From Pleurodeles waltl (taxonomy: Eukaryota > Chordata > Amphibia > Caudata > Salamandridae), in NCBI RefSeq assembly GCF_031143425.1, contig NC_090437.1, forward strand, positions 850,839,978-850,903,977: a DNA stretch of 64,000 bases, in the 5' to 3' direction. Every line of letters begins with the position of its first letter. Positions within the stretch are counted from its first letter, which is position 1. A program made the position numbers and the translations under genes. A model generated the notes under the pieces. It was given only the letters and a program-made list of their open reading frames with translations. It did not search any database and had not been told where the DNA came from. Positions 37,484 through 47,869 of the stretch are shown one piece after another.

Positions 37484-38114
37484 TCCAAATGCACCAGGAG
37501 TTGAAAACTCAAACAATCTTTGACAAAAAGTCAAAAACGGACAGCCAAAAAATGACTGAGGGGTAGCACTCTTTGAATCGGAGCTAGCTGGCGTGGAAAG
37601 AAAAGAACTGACATCAGCGTCCTGGGGTGGTGCATACCCAGGACCCGCGATGTCATATCCAGCACAGACGACGCTGACTACGGAGCCGATCTATGCCACC
37701 TAATGGCGTGCAGAGGTACTGTTCAGAAAAGTCTCAAGATCCAGTCTGATGCCTGGAGGAAACTCACAGGTAAGGAATCTGCAACTAGAAGTCTCCCTCA
37801 GATTGGACTGTACATAGCCATACTGTAAATAAAGCATCTCCATTTTAATATGCTCCAGATACAATAGCAGTCTTTTCTCAAACGCTTCCCACTTCTCCTT
37901 GGAGTTATGATGACTGTGTGTCAAATATTCCTAAAATAATTACTAAAGTTCTCATTTGTAGACATTAGCACAAGCATGAGGCAGAGGTTAAAGAAGACAT
38001 CAAGGCTACTTACTCACCTCAGTCAATAGCAGAGGATGAGGCCCACTAATCCTTGGCAGTTTACAGTCTCCCTGTCCAAATCTCAAAATGTTCTCACTCC
38101 CGAAATTTATTTTA

Positions 38115-38320
38115 TTCTCAAGCAATCAATCTATCATAGCATTTGTAAAGCGCAGCACTATCACCGCTAAGGGCATCTGAGAGCTGAGGGTGCTGTGTCT
38201 CTGTCGAAAAGCCACGCCTTGAGCCTCTTTCTGAAGTCTACCAGGAAGAGAGCTGTTCAGAGGGGGCGGGGCACACTGTTCCAGGACTTGGCTGCTTGTC
38301 TGGGTGTACTAATTGTACAC
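38115..38320 (-). mobile_element. L2-like LINE, 3' end of ORF2 plus tail
   Basis: Reading the minus strand, QAAKSWNSVPRPL then FRKRLKAWLFDRD corresponds to the carboxyl terminus of L2/CR1-group ORF2 (the WNSLP ... LKTWLF signature). It is followed by a 3' part containing GCGCTTTACAAATGC and ending in TGATTG-type short repeats near 38120. A 5'-truncated insertion, as is usual for LINEs; one stop interrupts the frame. Confidence 0.75.
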
Positions 38321-39564
38321 CATAATATCTATATGTTGTATTGTGAAATTTATATATCGCTTACAACGTCTATGTGGAGTGCTGAAGCGCTTGCTTACAT
38401 GGATAACTTACTACATTGTGTAGGATGTTTGTTTGGAAATGTATTGTCTTTGCTTTAATCCTGTGTGGGAAGTGTTTCCATGTGGTACTTGAGGACGCCT
38501 GAGGTGCAGCTATCTTGTTATGGGATGCAGCACTTAGCAGTGTGATGGATGAAGTGTGAGAGACAGGCTCGCAGTTTATAGTTTCAGCTTTGAGCAGTTC
38601 CGGAGGTCCCTTTTTAATACATCTTATGTTTACAGTCCACTTAGCTTGTTACTGTACTTGGTACCATTCTGAGATATTCTGTTTAAAGTTTATGGTCCTG
38701 AGCAGGTATAGGATTGGTGAAGAGATCTGAAGTGATGGACTTTGTTAATGTCATCCCCAAACTGATTACCATTGTGAGATTCCAAGAAGTGCCATAGTAT
38801 ATTGTTAGGCCGGACTTGCAGTGTTGGACTAAATTACAGTTTTCCTCTGGCCAGCGGTATGTGGAGAATATCTGATAGGTGCTTTATTGCTTTGGAATGG
38901 TAAAGTACTGGGAGATGGATTTAAGCAGCTTTGTCGTATATGAATGTAACTGCTTCAGGCAGCAAAAAGAATTATTAAGCCGTCTTGTTGAATTACAATT
39001 GATGTCTGTCTGCTGAGTGTCATGCTATTAGTTTTAGTGTGGTTATATATTGTATTGTAATTGCATCTATATTGTGATGTAAGCCCTCAATTCTGATGCC
39101 CAGTATATTTCAGAAAGGAATGATGGGGAACTGACTATCTTCTTCTGAAATAAATGATTTGCTAAATGAGATTAGACACAGAATTTAAATAATTGTATTT
39201 TCTTTCCTGCTATTTTCAAAATAAAGTGGGCCTATCAGATATTTATGCCAGATTTGCCTCTGTTGCTGTAGGTTATTTAATGATTCACAGTAAAGAGGTG
39301 ATGTTACCTTGCAGACTACGACTATGATATTCTATGAATCACTGATGTATTCATTATTTGTACATCTATAGGAGCATTTGCATTTTGGACAGTTTATTAA
39401 ACTTTAAAATTGTCAATGCCTGTACAACAGTCTTTTCTGCCAAAAAGACCATTTGTGGTATTTTGTTGTAGTATTTTGACAATTAATAAAACATCTCAAG
39501 GCAGCCACGTTGTTGTACATGACATCCTATGAATTAGGTCAGAAGGCGTCAAACTGCAAATCAA
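38321..39564. other. AGA intron, nothing recognised
   Basis: Unassigned, A/T-rich, no conserved motif. Confidence 0.45.
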
Positions 39565-40110
39565 GGTAATGAAGCTTTATTGTAGGTCCTTTTTAGGGTT
39601 GAGCATGCAATGTAGTCTCTCTGTGGGGTTTTAACTACGCCCATGACATGGCCATCCGTTTTGTTGGTTTGTGGGCTTGCCTTTTAAAATTTGCTTGAAT
39701 TGATTTGTGAAAGGCATGCATACGTCCTGCCTTTTCCAGTGTTTAGACCGCCTCAAGAGCACAGGTAAGCTACTGAAAACATATGAGGCTCCATGTTTTC
39801 TGCATGACTTCTGGACTACTTTTTCTTTTTATTTCCTACGCAGTGCGATCGCGCTGGGTAGTAGTCAAGCGCTTTGCAGGACATCGACCCTGTTACATGG
39901 ATAACTTCACTTTTTCCATTACGTTTTACTGTGAGCAAACTTCTGTTTCCTTTTGTGTGCTCCTTCTCGCTCATGGCGTGGCGCTTTAAATCGGCATGCT
40001 TATGTAAAACTGTATTACTTTTCATTTTCAATTTATGTAGCAAGAAAAGTAAGGTTAGAACTTTACAGCGCTAATAGCTCTAACTGGAGTAAATTCGAGA
40101 CTCATTACAT
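39565..40110 (+). repeat. dispersed repeat, copy A
   Basis: Co-linear with 41455-41872. Shared blocks: TTTTTAGGG near 39590 and 41460, TTTTAACTACGCCCA against TTTTAACCACACCCA, CTCATGGCGTGGCGCTTTAAAT against the corresponding block at 41766, and CATTACATTGCAAAACTTG against CATTGCATTGCAAATGCTTG at the end. Function unknown. It contains a GCGATCGC-type site near 39845. Confidence 0.7.
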
Positions 40111-40984
40111 TGCAAAACTTGTGTTTTTTTACTTTCTCTGAGCCTTGCTTCACTTGAGCTGTCAGGCTGGCAGAGATAGGTAGAATCGTGCAGGTGCTGA
40201 GATATACTGAAGTCTGTAAGCAAGCGATGCCACCAGTGACACCACACACACGATCACCCACCCACCCACCACATGCCTGGCCAATACACCACAACTGCTT
40301 TTGACAATTCTGTAAGTGCATAATTGTCATGGAAGAGCATTATGAGGAAGAGTTTTGGGGAAAAGTTTATTTACTCAAAGCAGGCAGGTTTATTGTCAGA
40401 TTCTCAGAGTCCCTGGCACTTCTGGGCCTCAATGTTCTGTATGTCCTTCTTCTGCCCAAATGACGCCTTTGACGTCCTGCGTCTCTGGCACAAACCTAAT
40501 TGTGCAAATGCTCCTAGTTTATGCCTGGGTTATAGATCAAGATGTCCTCCTACAGACAGAACAGCGCCCCCTGCAGTACATGGCTGCGTGATTAGTCGTT
40601 TACTGTCTGAAAGGCTCATGATTCCATAAAGGCACTTTAGTACATAAAAGTCCTCATTACGCATGACCTGATTCTAGATGCGATAGATATCACACCTGAT
40701 AAACAAAGATACTGCAGAGTATTTTACTTATAGCAGTTACAATACATATCAGTAATTGTCCTTTAGAACACGGTTATTATTTCACAACCCAAAAGGTTCT
40801 CATTTAAGTCACCTTGGAATTGCGAATGGTATTTTATGTCCTGGTATAGACACCTGATTGCTCTGTATATAATGATTTTATTTAACTGAAAACAAATTTG
40901 ACTTGACGTGACTTGTGTGCCCTGTTGAGGGAATTACACTGACAAAGCTGCCTGACGAATCTTTAAACTATGAGCAGGGCCACT
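40111..40984. other. AGA intron, nothing recognised
   Basis: Contains a CCCACCCACCCACC run at 40258-40270. No coding motif. Confidence 0.4.
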
Positions 40985-41085
40985 GGAATTATGCATCAGG
41001 GAAGGGTCAAATTATGCAACAGGGTTGCCTGAATTACGTCGCAGGCTGAATTATGCAGCAGGAAAAGGTAAATCATGCGGAATAA
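40985..41085. repeat. degenerate minisatellite
   Basis: Four or five loose units of the type (G)AATTATGCA.CAGG, spaced 20-30 bp apart. Confidence 0.6.
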
Positions 41086-41454
41086 AGCAGCAGACTCTCA
41101 ACAATACCATTCCACACAAACACAACTATTAAATTAAAACAAGCACTGATAAATATAAAAGGCTGGTAGCTAAAGCCAGAACTATTGGCTTTGCCAATGC
41201 TTGCCCATTTTCACTAAAGCATGGACTACAACATAAAAGAACTCACCAAACCAGTGATCAGGGGGCAGCAGTTTGGTCCTGGTACATCATACTGCATGTC
41301 TGTCAGAGCAGCCAGTCTATGTTCAGGGCTGAGAATTGGACTGAGAATAAGGCAGCACTATGCACTCCTTTTCTAGTAGCCAATAGTAGCACATGACCGA
41401 GAATTAGGCATCATTATACACACACCCTTTGTTAAAAAAAAAAAAAACACTAGT

Positions 41455-41872
41455 ATTCGTTTTTTAGGGTAGAGCGTGCAAGCGCTCTTGCCTTTTGTAA
41501 TCTCACTATGGGCTTTTAACCACACCCACTACTGCTATTCATTCTTTGTTGTGCTTGTCATAAATGCTATTTTTATTGGTGGGAGCAACCTCCCAGGCGA
41601 TTTCACTAAGTGAATATTTTTGTTGGCCTTCACACTACGTCACGCTTGCTCCTCTCCTGTTAAAGCGTGTAATGGCCACTCCTCCTGTTTTGGTTTGTTG
41701 TTCAACCCAGCTACGATCCTTGCCAGACATTCACAGAGGGAGCCAATAACTCTTGTGTTGACGCTCATGGCAGCCGTGGCGCTTTGAATTGACTTGCTTA
41801 TGTTAACGCTATTACCATTGTAAATTCCTAACTCGAACAAACACGAGACACATTGCATTGCAAATGCTTGTT
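41455..41872 (+). repeat. dispersed repeat, copy B
   Basis: Second copy of the repeat at 39565-40110, about 65-75% similar by eye over the shared blocks, with an internal region that differs. Ends about 45 bp from the donor of the 41917-41992 AGA exon. Preceded by an A13 run (41438-41450). Confidence 0.7.
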
Positions 41873-41916
41873 TGTCTTCTGGGTGTTAAAGTTGGGTCGA
41901 CGCTTACACCACTTAC

Positions 41917-41992
41917 CCAGGAACTTTGTGTGTTTCCCCGTTGGTAGACGTCCCAGCTGCAATATTTCCAGCTCTATCAATCACAATCATGC
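41917..41992 (-). CDS. AGA: AGA exon: first part of beta chain
   Basis: Minus-strand exon of 76 nt, entering in phase 1 (completing Gly) and leaving after two bases of the next Gly. Acceptor is TTTAACTCCGCAG, donor is GTAAGTG, both canonical. It encodes MIVIDRAGNIAAGTSTNG followed by ETHKVP, matching human residues 209-232. The TSTNG motif contains the Thr equivalent to human T224, part of the active-site pocket. The stretch corresponding to human IKFKIH is changed to ETHKVP, a variable surface strand. A dispersed repeat (41455-41872) ends only about 45 nt downstream of the donor, so the exon sits tightly beside transposed DNA. Upstream of the acceptor is an A/T-rich tract. Confidence 0.95.
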
Positions 41993-43279
41993 CTGCGGAG
42001 TTAAAGAAATAAAAAAAATAAAAAAAATAATAATGTGTGACCAATGAGAACAAATGCCTCTATCTAACAACTTGCACACACCATACTTTCAAGTTGGTAT
42101 GCAAAAATATCTGCAGAAGCCATTTCTCTTTTTAAAAAATGACAACACTAGGCATTTACGTCAGCAGATGGAACTTACCACTCTGAAAAATCTGCTATTA
42201 TGGGAGATTGTATAGAATTATACACTTAGATTGTCCTACAGGAGGCGATGCCACACAGACAAAATGCACACATAACCTTAACTTTGTGGATAACAAACCT
42301 TAGAGAACTTCACACTCAAATCTTACACTTAACTTTAGTAACGAAACAACTAGAGTGCATTGGCACATCGGGAGTGAAACGCACCAAAACACTGCCATAG
42401 TCTCCAGGGATACAATGGTAGGGAATGCGCATCCGTTTCTGCCAGGACTGCATGATAAGTAAACTGATAAAACATGCACAAAGACAGCAAGTAAATAAGG
42501 CGATTTGAGCACTAAGGTGGATCAACAACATCTGTAACATCACCAAGCCAGTCATCAACCCTTACAATCCCCTTACCTGTAAGCAGGATAAGGATGTGCT
42601 GTCTCTCTAGGCTTGTTGCAGCACCAATACAGTCAGGGGTGGAGAAAGTTTTGATAAGTACAGCTGAATTCCTTATGTTGTAAGTGTACATTTTGTCAGT
42701 GCGCTCAGAACAGCTATATTGTATACCATTTTGGTTTATAGGTTCAGACAGCAAGAAATATAAAACCTTGGCTGTAATCCAAATTCCACATAAACTGGAG
42801 CTCACAGATTCCTACAGCAAAGATAGGTAATGGAGGGAAATGTAAATGGTCCGAGGAGCATTCATTATTGCATACATTTGTAGCAGGGCTTTGTCAACAT
42901 GGATGGAATATAGATATATTCATGAGTGATACCTAACATACTACAGCTTCACCCTCTGAAGTATGAATTCAGGTCTTAGTGACCACATAAGGCGCTTACT
43001 GGTCTCCAAGAGGTTGCCTTGTAGATACAAGTTAAAGCGAAATTAAGAAAACCAGGATTAGGTAGATACTTTGTTCAATGTTCAAGCACCCATATTGATT
43101 TAAAAAATATATATTTTATTGATTTTTGTTTTAACCAGACAACACCCACAGTTGGCACATTGCAAATAGCTGGTGGTGTTAAGTTACAGCAAGACATTAC
43201 AGATTGCCTATTAATTTGCCATGACCGGGAACGCAAAAAGCACTGTTTCAGTCGGACCCAGTGTGGCCTGACCTCCTCA
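41993..43279. other. AGA intron, nothing recognised
   Basis: A simple A/T stretch (42010-42034, AAATAAAAAAAATAAA type) directly upstream of the exon acceptor; the rest unassigned. Confidence 0.45.
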
Positions 43280-45350
43280 TGCACAAACTAAAATGTCTCT
43301 GCGGAAGAACAAATCCCCATTCTAGGGCCTGAACTGTGGCGATCATGGTTTTAACGTGATACCTCTATAGGTAGCCCATCCCTTCCAAATTTTGTTATGT
43401 TTCTGGGAGCACCCTCATGCTGCAAATATCGAGTTCTCCAGATCTATGCAATGATCCATGCCTGCAGCCCAGTTAGTAAAAGACAGGGAAGGCGTGGCCT
43501 TCCAGACCTGTGCTATGTCCCGTTTAGCAATTATCAAGCCTAACCACTGAATCGTCTTCTGATAGCTCTTCGCTGTGGTACCCTCTGTTACATATAGCTT
43601 GGGATCTCTGGGAATTTCTCAGCCCAGAATCCCATCTAAGTTTCCCACCACCTGGGTCCAGAAGGGGAAGGGACAGGGCAGTCCCAAAATGTGTGTATTA
43701 GGTCTCCGATAGAGTTGTCACATTGTAAGCAAGTGCTTGGGGGAGCAACCCCATTTTGAACAACCGAGCCTAGGTGAGGTAAGTGTAGTGAAGTAATTTA
43801 AGCTGGATCAAATGAAACTTGGATGCAACAGACCCTCTCTGAGGGAACCGACTGTCTCAATCCAGTCCTCATCTTCCAGAGAATCCAAGTCTCACTCCCA
43901 TGCCTCCTTCATTCCTGCCATAAAGTCCTGCATGTTGTGGAGCAGCATCCAATATATGTCCGATAATCTGTGGTTTCTGATGTTTGGTAGGAGGATTTGG
44001 GATTTAGTGGGAAATATTCAGGAATATCCACTAGGGATTTTATGTAGGGCCTGATGGCATGTGGAGCTGGAGGTACTGAAAGAACTGGGTCGGGTGGAGG
44101 TCGTAGTTGGACTACAAATCCTGGAAGGATTTCAGAGACCCATCATGCATTACGTCTCAGAACACATTGATACCTATACTGTCCCACGTGGAAAAGTAGA
44201 AAAAGTGGCTCTAACTTAAGTCTACCCACTTATTCCTTGGATTTAAGTGTGCCTGCCCATATCATCAGCACGACTCTCGTAGCAATGGATAAAAGGCTCT
44301 GGCTGTCACAGCGTACACCGGATCATTGAACTCCTCAAACTACCAGTTGTTTAGAGGGAGGAGATGGGCAACCTGGTACTATGAAAGTATATCTGGGATA
44401 GCTATCCCACCTTCCCAGGGGAGATCCATGGGGATCCTCCACCTCACATCAAAGTTCGAAGTCAAGCATTGACTCTGGTGAAGAAGGTGCATCCCACTGA
44501 GAAAGGATAGTTCTGGAGCTGGTACAGAGACCTCGGGAGGAAGATTATTTTGAAGATGGCCGAGCAACCCAGTGGAACGGAAGAGTGGACCAAAATTTCA
44601 TGTCTTTGGTGAGACCATCCAGTTGGGTTTGCAAGTTAGACTCATACGCTTAGGCCCTGTCTGAGGTTATAAAAAAAAAAAAACAGGTATTTGAATGCGA
44701 GCACCTGCAACCTGGACACCCTGGGCATGAGTGGCTGGGCAGGGAGAAATGGGTTAGATGGAGGATTTGGCCTCTTTCACACGATGGCCGGAATAAGATC
44801 TGAATATCAAGAGGATTTGAAGAGCTGGAGGCCCCTCGCCTCTTCCAGATTGCCTAAGAACACTGCCCGCATAGAGGGATATTCCATCGCTCACCCCTGT
44901 AGAACACTGATATCTGATAAATAAAGCATCTGCATGCACCCAAGCTGCTAAAGGCTCAATAGCCAGCATGAAAAACAAAGGGGAGAGCGGGTAACCCTAA
45001 CGAGTGTCCCACCGTATGTAGAACAACTCAGAAACTCCCTCCTCAACTCATACTCCATACCAATGTCACGGCGAGAGTAAGCGCACATAGCTAATGAAGC
45101 GTGGGCTAAAGCTGATTCAACTACTTAGAGCAAACAAATAGTCTGAATTGACGAGTTGAATGCTTTCTGAAAGTCGATCATAAGCAGGGCATGGTGGCCA
45201 GGTAAACAGCTGCTCAGCTCTATTGCATCATATACTTTGCAGCTATTGTGCCGGCTGGGCCGTCATGGCATAAATCCAAATTGGTCCGAGTGGATAAGGT
45301 GAGGAATAACTCCCGCAAGTTGAGTGGCAAGCATTTTGTCCGAAATTTTC
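43280..45350 (-). mobile_element. L1/Tx1-type LINE copy A, ORF2 (RT and C-terminal part)
   Basis: Minus strand. From 45350 down: MLATQLAGVIPHLIHSDQFG then HHALLMIDFQKAFNS (early RT blocks); 44978-44754 FMLAIEPLAAW ... ISLYAGSV, where the catalytic YADD is changed to YAGS; 43810-43720 QLKLLHYTYLTQARLFKMG; and 43600-43480 LGLIIAKRDIAQVWKATPSL, the typical C-terminal block. The frame is broken in many places. The amino-terminal endonuclease is absent: the RT homology begins abruptly next to the inverted repeat at 45353. Confidence 0.85.
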
Positions 45351-45352
45351 AT

Positions 45353-45540
45353 GACACATGTTTCTGGGTTTAGTGCTTCATCAGTAGAGAGTGGAGAACA
45401 AAGAAAATTCATCTGGGGTTGCTGGAAATGCTGCCAACTTGACCGGAGAGGATTTTAGCAGCATTTCCAGCAACCCTAGATGAATTTTCTTTGTTCTCTA
45501 CTCTCTACTGATGAAGGGCTAAACCCAGAAACACATGTCT
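45353..45540. repeat. long hairpin (about 80-bp arms)
   Basis: Arms about 45355-45433 and 45458-45538 are reverse complements with a handful of mismatches and one 2-nt indel, separated by a 24-nt loop. Both arms carry a hammerhead-like segment, so the hairpin is two inverted copies of the same unit. It sits exactly where the ORF2 of LINE copy A stops. Confidence 0.93.
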
Positions 45541-45545
45541 AGAGA
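45502..45545 (+). ncRNA. hammerhead ribozyme motif, core intact
   Basis: Stem I TCTCTA (45502-45507) pairs with TAGAGA (45540-45545), 6 of 6. Core CTGATGA at 45508-45514 and GAAA at 45528-45531 are canonical. Stem II is GGG (45516-45518) with CCC (45524-45526) and an A-A mismatch at its base. Stem III is short (ACA with TGT). Cleavage would follow C45539 (GTC). Penelope-like elements and related retroelements carry such short-stem-III hammerheads. The weak stem II makes activity uncertain. The opposite arm (minus strand) has the core but no matching stem I. Confidence 0.75.
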
Positions 45546-45699
45546 TATACAGAAATGTCTGCACCAACTTTGGTGAAAAACTACAGATAATTTTCAAGTA
45601 AGAGCAAACTGTGAACTGCATTTACCAGGATGCAAAGGGGCGAACTGTGCTGGGATGTGAGGCAGTGTGCTCCCAACCCCCCTCCTAGTTTCAAACTGC

Positions 45700-46520
45700 C
45701 TCAGGAGTGTCACAGAAAAAGGTCTTGTCCTTGAAAACTTCTTTCAGGAGGGCTGGAAAACGAGGAGCATTTAGATGACGCCCTTGGCCTTGAATTTCTG
45801 TTTCGCCTCTTGAAAGGATCGCCACTCCTGCTGGACATTTAGGGTATAGTCAAGGAGGGGAGGACTGACAAGACGAAGGATCTGCATTGCCTGACGCCCA
45901 AAAGATGATACTGTAGTCTGCATAATTAATTGCTCTGGCAATGAAAGGGTGGGGTGCCCACCGGTGGCTTGGCAGTCAGGGCACGATGTGCTCTCTCAAA
46001 AATGAAGCAATTAGAAGCATCTGCTGCTGGTACCCAGCTTTTAACCAGTCTGAAATGAATAAGGCAGGCACATTCCCCTTTGCACTCTCTGGGATGCCAT
46101 CAGTGCACAGGTTGTTGCGTCTTGACCTGCCCTCTGAAACCTCCATTCAGGCCTCCAACAGCCCTACTATGCCTTGCAGGGTCACTTGGCAGGTTTCACT
46201 CAACTTGACTGCGTCCTCAGTTTCGGAGACCCTGCCCTCCTCATCTGTGACCATGTATCTCATGTTCCGCAAGTCCTGCCATATCAGGGCAAGATCCACT
46301 TTTAGTTCACCCATTTTACCTTCCAAGGTATCTGTGGTCTCTGATTGCTTGCAATATGGAGGACTTCCAAAGCCCCTCAGTCTGCATGTCGCCCCCACCA
46401 CACTAGCATCTTCTGTTGGGGCCATCTGCTTGGTAAATGTATCCATTTTCTGCTGGAATGCAGATAGTTGGTTTGTCTCTCACCATATTCTTGTGTGGGG
46501 CCTTTAGTTGGTGTGTGTGT
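45700..46520 (-). mobile_element. L1/Tx1-type LINE copy A, ORF1 remnant
   Basis: A 99-codon frame (46147-46446) gives LEGKMGELKVDLALIWQDLR then VTDEEGRVSETEDAV, a heptad-patterned coiled coil typical of L1 ORF1. Below it, out of frame, come NRSRRNNLCTDGIPESAKGN- and HRWAPHPFIARAINY-like segments (46140-45900), which match the RNA-binding domain of L1 ORF1. ORF1 proteins form trimers that package LINE RNA. Broken. Confidence 0.8.
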
Positions 46521-47869
46521 GGGGGGGGGGAGGGGCAGTGTTTGCAGAGTAAATCCCACTGGAAGAAAGGTGTAGGCAAGGGGGGGGGGGGGGCAACCCA
46601 TCAGGGTGCCAGTGGCGTCAGATCAATGGGTAGGTAAGGCAAGCGTCTCTGGTGCACCCACTGACGCAGGTACGCAGACTGTTGTTTCACACAGCCAGTG
46701 GCCCAGTCACTGCGGTACTAGCCAGTGGGTTTCTTGCTGCAAAGATGTTGTTGCAGGCCCTACCATAGCTCCCAAGCTGGCCAAGGTTGCACTTGTCTCT
46801 GGGCCAGAGGTCCCCCCAGCCAGTGTCAACATATGACTTGTATGTGCCACCGAATGTAGCTGGTCAAGCAGGGCCAAGCATCCATTGCCACACCAATGAG
46901 GGCCCCCACAGAGAAGTTACTCCCCCCAGGTTAGCCTTTGCAGTGTTCACAGCCCCAGGCAAGAAAGAAATGTCATATGGCAGAGGGGAGGACACTGGGC
47001 TAGGCCACTGAGAAACCATATACTGGAGAGACAAGTCAGGGCCAGTGCACAGCAGTCAAAAAAATCAGACACACCTGGGGTCCCAGGCGGCAGGAGAACA
47101 GCAGAGCTGATCAGGACCAGGTCCACCAGCCAGCCTCCTCGACCCCCCACCAGCCACACCTGGCCAAGTCCAAGCAGCTCAGTAGCCAACCTGCACCCCC
47201 CTCGGTCAGCAAGCTCACTTTCTGGCTCCCAGGAATGAGGTGCGGTGAGGGGAGCTGCCTCTGAAATCATCTGCTACAGTTCTGACGGCACAACAGAGAC
47301 ATGTTTGTTTTCCACGCTTCAGCCAAGGCCGCACTTGCCTAAAAAGGAGCACTCTGTGTGAGCAGCTCCACAATGTTTTTTTCAAAGTAAAAGTGAATGC
47401 AGTACTAACTACGTATTAATGCCAGAAGAGCAGACCTGCACCCCCTCCCACAGCCTGCCCCTCAGTGATTATCAACAAATTGTCGCCACCCACTCCCTCC
47501 TTGTCCTTATTAGGCTGCCCCACCCCGCCACTGAAGTGAATGGAGTTTTGTAACTCTTTCCCGGGTCACTGTTTATGTGCCCCAAAAGCAACCAGATCCA
47601 TGGCATTCTAATCCATTACTCCCTCTCCGATGATGTTACTGCTGTAGCTTATGCATGCAGGTCGGAGAAAACCTCTCCTGTCTGGCACTTGCGCCAGTTG
47701 CAAAGTTCTGCAAAGTTCACTATAGTTCACCCATGAGATTCAGCACACCGCCTCGGAGCAGTGATTTATTTTCAGCTGCTGTGTATTTCATTTTCCTGCT
47801 CTTGTCTCTCTCTGGAGGGTGGCAAGGCAACACCCTTCTTGCCATGAACACCAGTCACCCGTGAAAATT
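46521..47869. other. possible LINE 5' region, G-rich tracts
   Basis: GC-rich, with G runs at 46523-46533 and 46580-46592 and many short CAG/CCC words. It lies upstream (minus strand) of the ORF1 remnant, so it may be its 5' untranslated region. 47300-47870 is unassigned. Confidence 0.4.

Larger units (their letters stand above)
31942..37803 (-). mobile_element. nearly complete DIRS element
   Basis: Coding strand is minus, in the order gag (about 36800-35400), reverse transcriptase (35281-34469), RNase H (34219-33998), then tyrosine recombinase (33300-32460). This is the DIRS order; no integrase of the DDE type is present. The left end (31960-32220) and right end (37540-37803) are inverted repeats of each other: the left contains TTTCAGATTCCTTACCT, the right GGTAAGGAATCTGCAACTAG. 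A second inward copy of the same motif, GGTAAGTAACTTG then GTTGCAGATACCTTACCT, lies at 32357-32410. All frames contain stops. A hAT-type MITE (37175-37483) interrupts the right part. Confidence 0.9.

Noticed and set aside
45421..45480. tRNA or snRNA gene in the hairpin loop
   Set aside because: No cloverleaf boxes or polymerase III terminator; the structure is explained by the inverted repeat.
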